In this document: positions 8,701-17,707 of the stretch, piece after piece
Numbering within the stretch: position 1 is the stretch's first letter
How the letters are laid out: every line of letters begins with the position of its first letter
Assembly (NCBI RefSeq): GCF_002335805.1
Contig: NZ_NISU01000001.1
Span: 2,736,079 to 2,800,078, forward strand
DNA: 64,000 bases
Direction of reading: 5' to 3'
Origin: Bacillus sp. FJAT-45350
GTDB taxonomy: Bacteria; Bacillota; Bacilli; Bacillales; NISU01
Program-made: the position numbers and the translations under genes
Notes under the pieces: model-generated
The model's input: the letters and a program-made list of their open reading frames with translations, nothing else
Databases searched by the model: none
What the model was told of the DNA's origin: nothing

Positions 8701-10251
8701 TGTGTAAAGGTCCCTATCGTTCCTAACATCGGAACAATTGCTGTTGGTGTAGCAAAAGCAGGTGCTGACTTCATTACATTAAGTGGTTTCGATGGTGGTA
8801 CTGGTGCTGCTCGTGTTCACGCACTTCAACACGTTGGTCTTCCAGTAGAAATCGGTGTAAAAGCAGCTCACAATGCCCTAATTGAGTCTGGTTTACGTCA
8901 TAAAGTTGAACTTTGGGCTGACGGTGGAATTAAAAGTGCCCTTGATGTTGTAAAAGTAATGCTTCTTGGAGCGAACCGTGTTGGCTTCGGTACATTATCA
9001 ATGATCGCTGTTGGTTGTACAACATGTCGTGGGTGTCACTTAGACACATGTCATGTTGGTATTGCTACACAAATCGAATCAGAGGCTCAAGCGAAAGAGC
9101 ATGGCTTACGTCGTTTCGTCCCTCGTCAATTCGATATGGCAGTTAACGGCTTAACAAACCTATTTACTGCTATTGGTAAAGAAGTTCAAGCTCTTACTGC
9201 TTCTCTTGGCTTAAATAGCGCACAAGAACTAGTTGGACGTTCTGATTTACTTATTCAAGCACGTGGAAAAGAATTAATGAGCTTGGATAACATGCTTAAA
9301 GTACTACCTGCTCAAGATGTATCTCACCTATCACAGCTTGAAGTGGCAGCATCTAGTGAAGAACAAGGTCTTGCTGTAGCTGTTGGTGCAGAATACCTTG
9401 ACTATAATGTAGAAGATTTAACAAAATCACGTGAATTCTCATCTGTAACTGCTGAGCAACGTGTACTAGGAAGCCGTGTATCTTGTCACCGTGTAAGAGG
9501 AAAATTAGATGGTTCTTATCGCGAACTTCCTGAAGTACGCTTAAGCTTTAAAGATGGCTCTATCCCTGGTAATGGGTTAGGGGCTTATAATAGTGACGGT
9601 ATCGCTATCCATGTCGATGGTGGTGCACAAGACGGTATTGGTAAAACAGCATTTGGTGGTCAATTCATGATCTTCAAATCTAAGGGTCAAGACGGTAATT
9701 TCTATAACGGTTCAGTTGGTAAAGGTGCTGGTTATGGCGCTCAGAAAGGTATCTTTATGATTCAAGGTAACGCTGATGCTCGTGCAGGTATTCGTCTATC
9801 TGGTGCAGATATGATTTTCGGTGGTCGATTAACTTCTCCATTAAAAGAAAATCACTATGCAAACCTCGGTGTTCACTCTAACATCAAAGGATTTGCCTTT
9901 GAATATATGACAAATGGTCGAGGTGTTGTCCTTGGAGATCCTGGTCCATGGATGTGTGCTGGTATGACTGGTGGGGTTGTTTATCTACGTCATCAACCTG
10001 ACATGGGACTTACAAAAGATGCACTAGAAGCAAGAATCGCAAAAGGTGCAAAAGTAGAAATTCAACCTTTATCTTCTAAAGGTATTGAAGACCTAAACGA
10101 ATTACTTTCTCTTTACATCGAGCGCCTAAAAGAGTACGGTCAAGATGAGGAAGCTGCGGTAGTCGAAGAACTTCTAGCAAATCCAGAAGAAAACTTCCTA
10201 CAAGTTAACCCAATGAAACAACAAGCTGACCCATCTGTATCAACAGAATAA
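5767..10251 (+). CDS. gltB: Glutamate synthase large subunit
   Basis: A 1494-residue enzyme that transfers the amide nitrogen of glutamine to 2-oxoglutarate. It has an N-terminal class II glutamine amidotransferase domain with the nucleophile in DACGI (Cys20, exposed after propeptide removal), a central domain, the FMN-binding synthase barrel (GQGAKPGEGG; SGFDGGTGAA), the 3Fe-4S ligands Cys1084, Cys1090 and Cys1095 (C-x5-C-x4-C), and a C-terminal beta-helix rich in glycine. It corresponds to B. subtilis GltA. No gltD-type small subunit or gltC regulator is adjacent. Codon use looks like that of a well-expressed gene. Confidence 0.95.
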   Translation: MSKWSPSTFKDFRNQEHDACGIVSVMEKKRVPTKKNIDDCIQALCTMNHRAGFINEEGDGVGIHIDIPRQLWKEKLELANQNSNVVERPDFVVGHMFIDQTADKDQTQTTIRSLFEKHGFTAIFETDNVTESSALGPLGRKEEPVFWQVALLPNEEKTSLSKDLYDLMLDIELDKLVHVASLSNYFAIYKVMGAGDVLPRFYHDLANPLVASTMTLGHNRYSTNTLSTFFRVQPFSVLGHNGEINTIAKLRDEARMIGVPLVDGASDSQDLNRVIETLINRHGYSLFEVMDILFPPIVNEIKSMPEHLQDLYAYIREAWGHFAQGPAGIISRYANEAAFSVDSLGLRPVWMIENESSYYFASEQGIISSSEFVSEPKPLAPGEKVGLKWNEDDTLSVYFQNDYQEEVYNRMSKRLNITGSRSRLDAPTLPTDNSVTTLQTKVTNGHYAAFGWDREHVQMIEQMAEKGIEPIRSLGHDSPLAALHQGRKNIADFIKESVAVVTNPAIDRDREMEHFSTRVILGKRPSLFENEAENTNIELSSPIVIEGADGKLVSTNVAHPSYEQILTYYKSLDAVYYLSSTFTEDETISDALTRLVDEAATAVTNGAQLIVIDDEKSHTDNNLWLDPHLVTSAIDQGLTEKQIRRSCSIVLRSGAIRSLHDVAVAFGLGVDIINPYIMFATVQDEDATGATKLFEAMNKGLEKVISTLGIHELRGYARLFSSIGLNNSVSDVLNIVNFLGSDELSYGYDEMKADALARKEELKDDKARPGKSFHLFPRIWKAIGDIASGSAEYSSYGDKLKEQEEKNPVSIRHLADLKQVESNVSPEKVDLGIKNHNLPFIISSMSFGSQNETAFRAYAEAAERLNMISFNGEGGEIKDMLGKYPNTRGQQIASGRFGVNVELLNSTNLLEIKIGQGAKPGEGGHLPGSKVTDKVAAARNATTGSDLISPSNNHDIYSIEDLAQIITEIKTANDQAKVCVKVPIVPNIGTIAVGVAKAGADFITLSGFDGGTGAARVHALQHVGLPVEIGVKAAHNALIESGLRHKVELWADGGIKSALDVVKVMLLGANRVGFGTLSMIAVGCTTCRGCHLDTCHVGIATQIESEAQAKEHGLRRFVPRQFDMAVNGLTNLFTAIGKEVQALTASLGLNSAQELVGRSDLLIQARGKELMSLDNMLKVLPAQDVSHLSQLEVAASSEEQGLAVAVGAEYLDYNVEDLTKSREFSSVTAEQRVLGSRVSCHRVRGKLDGSYRELPEVRLSFKDGSIPGNGLGAYNSDGIAIHVDGGAQDGIGKTAFGGQFMIFKSKGQDGNFYNGSVGKGAGYGAQKGIFMIQGNADARAGIRLSGADMIFGGRLTSPLKENHYANLGVHSNIKGFAFEYMTNGRGVVLGDPGPWMCAGMTGGVVYLRHQPDMGLTKDALEARIAKGAKVEIQPLSSKGIEDLNELLSLYIERLKEYGQDEEAAVVEELLANPEENFLQVNPMKQQADPSVSTE

Positions 10252-10261
10252 TGTTCAAAAG

Positions 10262-10296
10262 AAAAAAGGCTGACCTTAGCGGTTCAGCCTTTTTCG
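10262..10296 (+). terminator. Terminator of gltB
   Basis: Stem AAAGGCTGA / TCAGCCTTT followed by T residues, ten bases after the stop. Confidence 0.85.
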
Positions 10297-10410
10297 TTTG
10301 AAAATGTAGAATGGAAAATTGCGAATTATACAAGCACCAAACCTTTACTAGAAAGTAGCTACAATGGACTAACAACTAAGGTAATCAAACAAAGCCCAAT
10401 CAAACTACCC

Positions 10411-10482
10411 ATTAGCAATTTGAAATTTGCCATTGGCAATTGCTCTTAATTCATAATTCATAACTCATAACTCAAAATTCCC
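10411..10482. repeat. AT-rich dispersed repeat, copy 1
   Basis: Contains GCAATT-type inverted repeats and tandem variants of AATTCATAATTCATAACTC. Related tracts occur at 13679-13743 and 14875-15000, all between ygaE and the SASP gene. The rest of the 10297-10590 gap shows no reading frame. Confidence 0.5.
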
Positions 10483-10590
10483 CTTGAATAATCCCCCATA
10501 ACGGTGTATAGTTTCATGTTGTTATTGTTTAAATAGGAAGTAAATGTGGAAAAGTGATATGATAGAACATCTCGAAAGGATTATAGCTAT

Positions 10591-11673
10591 ATGAAGCTTG
10601 GTGCTCGAATTTTTAAAACAGGGTTAGCAATTATGCTTTCTCTTTATACAGCAATGTTTTTTGACCTTCATCCTCCTATGTTTGCAGCACTTGCGGCTAC
10701 ATTTGCTGTACAGCCATCTATCCATCGTACATTTCAAACGATATTGGAACAGGTCCAAGCAAATGTAATCGGTGCCGTATTAGCTGTTATTTTTGTACTG
10801 ACCTTTGGCCATGAACCATTTGTCGTTGGTGTCGTAGCAGTTCTTGCGATTGCGATTATTTTAAAATTAAAATTAGAAGCAACGACTATCCCGTTAGCGA
10901 TTGTAACAGTGATTATCATTATGGAAAGTCCCGCTGAAAACTTTATAGAGTTTGCTTCACTCCGCTTTGCTCTAGTTCTTATTGGGGTATTTGCAGCATT
11001 TATTGTTAATTTATTTTTTATTCCACCCCGCTACGAAACAAAGCTCTATCACAAAATTGTGTCTAACACAGAGCATATTATTCAGTGGATTATGCTTGTT
11101 ACTAGAAAAGATGCAAATCGAAAAGCATTGAAGAAAGACATAAGTCTATTAAATGATAAGATGATTAAAATTGAAAACATTTATTTATTATACAAAGAAG
11201 AACGAAACTATTTTATGAAGAGCCGTTATGGTAAGGCAAGAAAGGTAGTTCTATTCCGACAAATGCTATTTACATCAAAAAAGGCATTAATGGTACTAAA
11301 GAATTTAGAACGACGGGAAAATGAATATAGCCAAATGCCAGAAACTCTTCAAACCCTAATTGAAGAGCACCTTCAAAGATTAACAACCTATCATGATCGA
11401 ATTCTTCTACGATACGCTGGAAAGGTTACAACTCAGCCAACTGATGAGGTGTTAGCTGAATTCGAGAATGGAAAAAAAGCACTGACTGATTCATTTATGG
11501 ACCTCTATCCTAATGGAATTGAACGGGAAGCATGGACTCACTTTTTACCAATCATCTCACAAATCTTAGAATACCATGAGCAACTGGAACATCTTGACCA
11601 TTTAGTTGATAGTTTCTTTAGCTATCATCAAGCAGAAAACAAAGTTAAGGTCAACATTCCAGAGGATGAATAA
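10591..11673 (+). CDS. ygaE: YgaE-like membrane protein, aromatic acid exporter family
   Basis: A 360-residue protein with about five N-terminal membrane segments (roughly residues 8-140) and a long soluble, helical C-terminal half. This matches the ArAE_1 / UPF0421 layout of B. subtilis YgaE. The family is related to fusaric-acid-resistance type exporters, but no substrate is established for YgaE, so aromatic acid export is only a family inference. It keeps the yga synteny although gltB now separates it from gsaB. An extended -10 (TGATATGAT, near 10555) lies about 30 bp upstream. Confidence 0.75.
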   Translation: MKLGARIFKTGLAIMLSLYTAMFFDLHPPMFAALAATFAVQPSIHRTFQTILEQVQANVIGAVLAVIFVLTFGHEPFVVGVVAVLAIAIILKLKLEATTIPLAIVTVIIIMESPAENFIEFASLRFALVLIGVFAAFIVNLFFIPPRYETKLYHKIVSNTEHIIQWIMLVTRKDANRKALKKDISLLNDKMIKIENIYLLYKEERNYFMKSRYGKARKVVLFRQMLFTSKKALMVLKNLERRENEYSQMPETLQTLIEEHLQRLTTYHDRILLRYAGKVTTQPTDEVLAEFENGKKALTDSFMDLYPNGIEREAWTHFLPIISQILEYHEQLEHLDHLVDSFFSYHQAENKVKVNIPEDE

Positions 11674-11695
11674 CTTCTCTAACGCTTCAAAAGAA

Positions 11696-11785
11696 CAAAC
11701 CGTAAAAGCGGTACTTGTTTATAGCAATGTGTGCAGCCATTGCTCTTCTTTGATTATCCACATTAATGTATTCTTAGTTTCCTAA
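11696..11785. repeat. Dispersed intergenic repeat, copy A
   Basis: Shares an ordered set of blocks with 37860-37970: a short ACCG...CGGT stem, TGTTTA, AGCAATGTG-xx-AGCCATTGC, CTTCTTTGA, TTATCCA and TTTCCTAA. No reading frame is evident. Confidence 0.55.
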
Positions 11786-11790
11786 ACTAC

Positions 11791-11840
11791 AAAAAGAGGA
11801 AGGTTCAAAAGGCAAAATCCCTTTGAATCTTCCTCTTTTT
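11791..11840. terminator. Bidirectional terminator between ygaE and ygaD
   Basis: A long stem (AAAAAGAGGAAG...CTTCCTCTTTTT) with A- and T-runs on both sides, between convergent genes. Confidence 0.85.
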
Positions 11841-13593
11841 AATTTAGATGCTGAACCTCAAATAACTTCTGATAACTGCCATTCTTATTTATTAGCTCTT
11901 CATGATTCCCTACCTCTGTAATCTCACCATTTTCGATTACAACGATTCTATCTGCATGAGTAATCGTTGATAGTCGATGAGCAACAATAAACGTTGTTCG
12001 GTCTTTTGCTAGCTCTTCAACCGCCTCTTGAATTAAATGCTCACTCTCTAGATCTAAAGCTGAAGTTGCTTCATCAAAAATTAAAATGGGCGGATTCTTC
12101 AAAAACACTCGAGCAATAGCTATTCGCTGCTTCTGTCCACCAGATAATTTCACTCCTCGTTCCCCTACTTCCGTATCATAACCATTTGGTAGGCTCACGA
12201 TAAATTGATGAGCATTTGCTGCTTTAGCTGCGGCTATAACATCTTCATCAGATGCACCTGGATTCCCCATTAAAATATTCGTTTTAACTGAATCACTAAA
12301 TAAAATATTATCCTGAAGCACCATTCCGATATTGTCTCGTAACGACCTCACTTTATAGTCACGAATATCCCTACCATCAAGAAGGATCCTACCGCCCGTT
12401 ACATCATAAAAGCGGGAAATCAAACTAATAATTGTACTTTTTCCTCCACCACTCATTCCGACAAAAGCAATTGTCTCACCTTTTTTCACGTCTAGGTGGA
12501 AATCTTTTATGACTGGTTCTTGCTCCTCATCATAGTGAAATTTCACATGATCAAAGGTAATTGCTCCATGAGCACCTTTCAGCTCAATTGCTTCCTTTTT
12601 ATCTTGGATATCGTATTTTTCATCAATAAATTCGAAAACACGATCCATCGAAGCAATTGATTGCGTTAATGTTGTAGAAGAATTCACTAACCTTCTAAGT
12701 GGATTGTATAGTCGCTCCATGTATAAAACAAAGGCTGTCATCTCCCCAACCGTTAAAGTACCCGTTATAACAAAGTAACCAGCAGCAAGGATAACAAGTA
12801 ATGGTGCCAGGTCTGTTATTGTATTAACAACAGCAAATGTTTTTGCATTCCACTTAGAATGATCAATCGCCTTATCAAGAAAATTTTTATTACGTTTTGA
12901 AAAGTTTTTTTGTTCATGATCTTCAAGAGCAAAGCTTCGGATAACATTCATCCCGTGTACTCGTTCATGAAGATGCCCTTGTACTTCTGCTAATGCTTGC
13001 GAACGAACTCTCGTTAATTGCCTTAATCGACTATAAAAATATTTAATTGAGAAGCCATAGAAAGGAAACATTGACATTGCAACTAATGTAAGCAAAGGAT
13101 TCATATAAAACATGATGGCCAACACTATAATGATCGTAGCTGCGTCTAACCAGATGTTCATTAGCCCTGTGACAACAAAGTTCTTTGTTTGCTCAACATC
13201 ATGGATAACCCTCGAGATAACTTCCCCTACTTTTCGATTAGAATAAAAACGCAGGCTTAGCTTTTGGATATGCTCGAATAGTTGATTTCTAATATCAAAC
13301 AAGATTCTACTAGCCGTCCATTGGGCAAAGTACTGACGCCAATACTCAATTGGTGGACGTAAAATTAAAAAGATAAAGAGCATGAATCCCATTATCTTAA
13401 GTAGTTCTGATAATTTTTCAGATTCTGTTAGCCCTGCTCCACCGATAATATTATCAATTACATGCATTAAAACCAATGGAGTCAATAATGGTATACCGAA
13501 TTTAAGAACACCAATAAGGACTGTTAAGATAATAGCCTTCCAATATGGCTTAACAAACTGCATATACCTCTTAATACTTCCCAAGCATATCAT
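11839..13593 (-). CDS. ygaD: ABC multidrug-type exporter half-transporter
   Basis: A 584-residue type IV ABC exporter: six-helix membrane domain (residues about 15-310) fused to an ATPase with Walker [10 protein letters not shown] (379-387), signature LSGGQ (483-487) and Walker B ILIFDE (503-508). It should function as a homodimer in the membrane. Position next to ygaC and ygaE matches B. subtilis ygaD. The ATG at 13593 follows AGGGG by five bases. The substrate is unknown; multidrug or lipid export is a family-level guess. Confidence 0.9.
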   Translation of the reverse strand: MICLGSIKRYMQFVKPYWKAIILTVLIGVLKFGIPLLTPLVLMHVIDNIIGGAGLTESEKLSELLKIMGFMLFIFLILRPPIEYWRQYFAQWTASRILFDIRNQLFEHIQKLSLRFYSNRKVGEVISRVIHDVEQTKNFVVTGLMNIWLDAATIIIVLAIMFYMNPLLTLVAMSMFPFYGFSIKYFYSRLRQLTRVRSQALAEVQGHLHERVHGMNVIRSFALEDHEQKNFSKRNKNFLDKAIDHSKWNAKTFAVVNTITDLAPLLVILAAGYFVITGTLTVGEMTAFVLYMERLYNPLRRLVNSSTTLTQSIASMDRVFEFIDEKYDIQDKKEAIELKGAHGAITFDHVKFHYDEEQEPVIKDFHLDVKKGETIAFVGMSGGGKSTIISLISRFYDVTGGRILLDGRDIRDYKVRSLRDNIGMVLQDNILFSDSVKTNILMGNPGASDEDVIAAAKAANAHQFIVSLPNGYDTEVGERGVKLSGGQKQRIAIARVFLKNPPILIFDEATSALDLESEHLIQEAVEELAKDRTTFIVAHRLSTITHADRIVVIENGEITEVGNHEELINKNGSYQKLFEVQHLN

Positions 13594-13678
13594 CCCCTAA
13601 ATTACAGACACAATAAAACATTTGTTCAAAAACAAACTGGGCATTCTCCATTTACACGGGGAATGCCACTTCACTAAT

Positions 13679-13743
13679 TTATGAGTTATGAGTTATAAAT
13701 TATGATTGTTACACTCATAATTCATAACTTGTAATTCGTCATT
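13679..13743. repeat. AT-rich dispersed repeat, copy 2
   Basis: Consists of TTATGAGTTATGAGTTATAA and, in inverted orientation, TCATAATTCATAACTTGTAA. It lies between ygaD and ygaC. Confidence 0.5.
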
Positions 13744-13746
13744 ACT

Positions 13747-14277
13747 CTAAAGTCTATATTGCAAAAATCTTTCATACCACATCTCTACAAAATGAGGAGC
13801 AAAAGGACCCTTCCGTTGGTGAATCCATGAAATAAGCTCATCAACACTATTTTGTACAATATTTTCAATTTCCTTCGGATAATTCATCTGTTTTTTATGA
13901 AGTGAAAATTCATCTTCATCTAATAACTTAAACGTCATGTCTGGGAATACTTTAATATCTAGGTCATAGTCTATATACTTCAAAGCTTCATCATCCCATA
14001 TAAAAGGTGAGCCTAAATTACAGTAATAATAGATGCCATCTGAACGAATCATGCCAATTGAATTAAACCAATGTTCCGCATCAAAATAACAAATAGCAGG
14101 TTCTCTTGTTCTCCAATTTCGTCCATCAGCTTCTCTTACTAAAATTTTATCATTACCACCAATTACAACTTTGGACGTCCCCTTTAATACGACTGTTTCC
14201 TCCCAAGTGCGATGAATTAATCCATTGTGTTTATAACTCTGGACTTGAATCTTGCTTCCTGTTTTGGGGAAACTCAT
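13747..14277 (-). CDS. ygaC: DUF402 family protein YgaC
   Basis: A 176-residue soluble protein of the DUF402 (YgaC/FAU-1-like) family. It shows the conserved core of aromatic and acidic residues, including the W-F-N-S-I-G-M-I segment, the Y-Y-Y-C-N-L-G-S segment, and [11 protein letters not shown], which fits a beta-barrel nucleotide-phosphatase or RNA-binding fold. Some family members hydrolyse nucleoside tri- or diphosphates, but activity is not shown for this one. It has an AAAGGAGC ribosome binding site and follows the 147-residue gene in the same direction. Confidence 0.85.
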   Translation of the reverse strand: MSFPKTGSKIQVQSYKHNGLIHRTWEETVVLKGTSKVVIGGNDKILVREADGRNWRTREPAICYFDAEHWFNSIGMIRSDGIYYYCNLGSPFIWDDEALKYIDYDLDIKVFPDMTFKLLDEDEFSLHKKQMNYPKEIENIVQNSVDELISWIHQRKGPFAPHFVEMWYERFLQYRL

Positions 14278-14296
14278 GTTCTGCTCCTTTCCTCTC

Positions 14297-14740
14297 CTAC
14301 GAATTCGGACGTCGGTAAGTTACCATATTGTCGATTGCATCAAGGTAAAGGGGCGTCTTCGGTTGCTCGTGTAAATATTCCTTTATTCGGAAGTAACTAA
14401 TTTGCCTGTCTGGACCATCTATAACGGGATACTCTCCTGTTTCAGACACGAATTGATCTACAGCCTTCTGCACTCGATCAATATCCTGAGCATGTACCTG
14501 GTCTTCAAAAATTTCAAACGTTTCTTTTGACATATAAAAGGTTTGATTCGGAATACCTTTAAAGTTAGGCTTTAACAAGTCAAAGTTAATTGAATGGTCG
14601 TCATTTATATACGTCCGTAACGACACTCCAAGTGGTAAACTATTCGCTCTGTCTTTAACAGCTTGTCTAACCTCATCTAAAGAAACATCTATTGCAGGTA
14701 GCTCCTCCTCTTTTTTCTTTTTTTTCTTCCATGGAAACAT
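14297..14740 (-). CDS. Conserved hypothetical protein, possibly DUF3939-like
   Basis: A 147-residue soluble protein beginning [10 protein letters not shown], a strongly basic N terminus followed by an acidic-hydrophobic body with no membrane segment or signal peptide. I do not recognise it firmly; the pattern recalls the DUF3939 family. It lies where B. subtilis has ygaB but does not look like YgaB. It is probably cotranscribed with ygaC, 19 bp downstream. No function can be inferred. Confidence 0.7.
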   Translation of the reverse strand: MFPWKKKKKKEEELPAIDVSLDEVRQAVKDRANSLPLGVSLRTYINDDHSINFDLLKPNFKGIPNQTFYMSKETFEIFEDQVHAQDIDRVQKAVDQFVSETGEYPVIDGPDRQISYFRIKEYLHEQPKTPLYLDAIDNMVTYRRPNS

Positions 14741-14874
14741 CAGTCAACCACCCCTTTCCTCCACAAAATCTCTTTGATATTACCGATCCTAAAAAATATG
14801 ACACATTTATTATTTCTATCCCTACTATTATACAACTTCTCCATTCATTTTGAAATGATGACGAGACCTAAATA

Positions 14875-15000
14875 TTCGTTAATTATAAGTTATCAGTTAT
14901 GAATTATAAATTTTCAATTCACTCAGCTTCATTTAAAAGCTGAATTGAAGTATAGCAATTGGATATGAATTCATAATTCATAACTCATAATCCATAGTTC
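14875..15000. repeat. AT-rich dispersed repeat, copy 3
   Basis: Two inverted AT-rich tracts (ATAAGTTATCAGTTATGAATT and AATTCATAATTCATAACTC) flank a short hairpin CAGCTT / AAGCTG. It accounts for most of the 312-base gap 14741-15052; no gene is seen there. Confidence 0.5.
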
Positions 15001-15004
15001 TAAA

Positions 15005-15041
15005 AAAAGCACTCTCCACCGGTTTGGTAGAAAGTGCTTTG
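15005..15041 (-). terminator. Terminator of the SASP gene
   Basis: Stem built on AGCACT / AGTGCT and CCACC / GGT, followed on the minus strand by a T-run, 12 bases after the SASP stop. Confidence 0.75.
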
Positions 15042-15052
15042 TTTTGTTGCTA

Positions 15053-15247
15053 TTATTGTTGTTGTTGGTTGCTAGACGCTTGCTGCTTGTTTTGTGCAGA
15101 TTGAGCGTTTTGACGCTTCACTTCTTGCACATCAGTTTCGCTAGCAAATTCCGTGTTTTGGCTTTGCCCTTGTGCAGACTGAGCGTTTTGTTGTTTTACT
15201 TGTTGTGCATTTGTTTTAGACGCTTGGTTTTGTTGTTTATTGTTCAT
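15053..15247 (-). CDS. sspE: Gamma-type small acid-soluble spore protein
   Basis: A 64-residue Gln/Asn/Ala/Ser-rich protein with two internal repeats (NAQQVKQQNAQSAQ and DVQEVKRQNAQSAQ) separated by TEFASETD, the site cleaved by the germination protease GPR. Gamma SASPs do not bind DNA; they act as amino acid stores degraded during germination. The ATG at 15247 follows GGAGGTGATACTA. The gene lies between fabL and ygaC, as sspE does in B. subtilis. Expression should be in the forespore under sigma-G, but I could not assign a confident sigma-G promoter. Confidence 0.85.
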   Translation of the reverse strand: MNNKQQNQASKTNAQQVKQQNAQSAQGQSQNTEFASETDVQEVKRQNAQSAQNKQQASSNQQQQ

Positions 15248-15331
15248 TAGTATCACCTCCACAAACATTAATGTAACCAGGAGATGATCCTTTTATCCAA
15301 AAAATATTGCTTTCTTAAAAATAAATTTCAT

Positions 15332-16081
<750 letters not shown>

Positions 16082-16173
16082 CTAAAATACCTCCTCTAAT
16101 ATTCACTTATGTATGTATCTACAATACCATGTACAAATTATATCATGAAGTGATTTGAAAGGAGGTCTGCTAA

Positions 16174-16395
16174 ATGTTTGTCGGTAGAGATATGACTGAG
16201 CTCTCAATGATGTCAAAGGCTGACTGGACAGATAAAGAATTAGCCTATTTTCATAAAAATTTACAACAAGTTACTCCCTATTTAAATTCAGAAGGTGTGA
16301 CGATTCACCGTGAGATTATTAGGGAAATAGAAAATCGTGGTGGCTTTAAGCAAGAAGCGAGCTATGAAACTGGCTCACAAATCCATTATGATTAG
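16174..16395 (+). CDS. Small conserved Bacillus protein, YfhS-like
   Basis: A 73-residue soluble protein with a good AAAGGAGGT ribosome binding site, divergent from fabL. The length, the N-terminal pattern (F-V-G-R-D-M-T-E-L-S) and the location beside fabL suggest YfhS of B. subtilis, whose function is not established. The sequence is helical and charged, with no Cys and no membrane segment. Confidence 0.7.
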   Translation: MFVGRDMTELSMMSKADWTDKELAYFHKNLQQVTPYLNSEGVTIHREIIREIENRGGFKQEASYETGSQIHYD

Positions 16396-16423
16396 AACAA
16401 TGTAATTTTCTATAGCCTTATGA

Positions 16424-16457
16424 AGAGTGTATCTATTTTCGATACACTCTCTTTTTT
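16424..16457 (+). terminator. Terminator of the YfhS-like gene
   Basis: Perfect 10-bp stem AGAGTGTATC / GATACACTCT followed by a T-run. Confidence 0.85.
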
Positions 16458-16537
16458 TACCCTCTTTCGTCAAAACGATATTCATTATCTGAAATTTCAT
16501 ATAAAATGATTATGAGAACACTTTTGGAGGGGAATTT

Positions 16538-17689
16538 ATGATTGAACCATCATCACGATTAAAGAATTTAGCAACTAGTGTTTTTAGTGATTTAGCAGAG
16601 AAAAAACGTGAAAAGTTAGAACAAGGACTTGATATGATTGATTTAAGTATCGGGAGCCCTGACCATGCACCTCCTCAATTTGTTCGAGACTGTTTAGCTG
16701 AGGAAGTGAAGAAAGCTAGTCAATACGGCTATGCGATTTCAAGTACACAGGAATTTAAAGAGGCTGTATGTCACTATTACAGAGCAAGATATGACGTACC
16801 ATTAATACCAGAGGAAGTTCTTCAACTAATGGGCTCTCAAGATGGGCTTGCTCATATTGCCCTCGCATATCTAGATAAAGGAGACGTCATAATCGCACCT
16901 GACCCTGGATACCCAATCTATTCTGCTTGTGCCCACTTAGCTGGAGCTGAGTTATATCTTCTTCCACTGAATGAAGAAAATAATTTTATGCCAAACGTAG
17001 ATGACATTCCTGAAGACATACGCAGACGAGCAAAAATCATGATTACTAATTATCCAGGTAATCCAACAGCAGCTCTAGCAAATGAAGACTATTTTAAAAA
17101 ATTAATACAATTTGGATTGAAAAATAAGGTTCTCATTCTACATGACTTTGCTTATTCAGAATTAATCTTCGATAACAATAAGCCTTTAAGTATTTTACAC
17201 GTAGAAGGGGCTAAGGAAATAGCAATTGAATTCAATTCATTATCAAAAAGCTTTAACATGGCTGGAGCTCGTATAGGGTATGTTGTCGGTTCGCCTACAC
17301 TACTAGCACCACTAGCCATTGTAAAATCGCATGTAGATTACGGAGTCTTTCAACCAATCCAAAAAGCAGCATCTGTTGCCTTAACAAGTGATTATCAATT
17401 TTTAGAAGAGCACCGCAATACATATGAAGCAAGACGAAATGTATTTGTGAACACCTTGCATGAGATTGGATGGAACGTTCGAAAGCCTGATGGTGGGATG
17501 TTTGTTTGGGGTAAAATACCTGAGCAATTTACTTCATTAGATTTTTCCCTTCGATGTATTGAAAATGGGGTCATTGTCACGCCCGGTCATGCTTTCGGAA
17601 GTGTTGGAGAAGGCTACGTGAGAATTGCACTAGTGCAAGAGGAAGAAAAATTAATTGAAGCAGCAAATCGACTTAAACCACTAATCTAA
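16538..17689 (+). CDS. Class I/II PLP-dependent aminotransferase
   Basis: A 383-residue fold-type I aminotransferase with SIGSPDHAPP near the N terminus, NYPGNPTAA in the substrate region and the Schiff-base lysine in SLSKSFNMAGARIG. It resembles the LL-diaminopimelate / AlaC / aspartate aminotransferase group, so the substrate is probably an amino acid such as alanine, aspartate or a branched or diamino acid, but I cannot decide which. It has a GGAGGGG ribosome binding site and is followed 18 bp later by a quinone oxidoreductase gene in the same orientation, so the two are likely cotranscribed. Confidence 0.85.
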   Translation: MIEPSSRLKNLATSVFSDLAEKKREKLEQGLDMIDLSIGSPDHAPPQFVRDCLAEEVKKASQYGYAISSTQEFKEAVCHYYRARYDVPLIPEEVLQLMGSQDGLAHIALAYLDKGDVIIAPDPGYPIYSACAHLAGAELYLLPLNEENNFMPNVDDIPEDIRRRAKIMITNYPGNPTAALANEDYFKKLIQFGLKNKVLILHDFAYSELIFDNNKPLSILHVEGAKEIAIEFNSLSKSFNMAGARIGYVVGSPTLLAPLAIVKSHVDYGVFQPIQKAASVALTSDYQFLEEHRNTYEARRNVFVNTLHEIGWNVRKPDGGMFVWGKIPEQFTSLDFSLRCIENGVIVTPGHAFGSVGEGYVRIALVQEEEKLIEAANRLKPLI

Positions 17690-17707
17690 AATAATTGGAG
17701 GTCTACT

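Noticed and set aside
15044-15250. A leucine-rich frame antisense to the SASP gene
   Set aside because: It arises from the CAA/CAG-rich codons of the SASP gene read backwards; no ribosome binding site.
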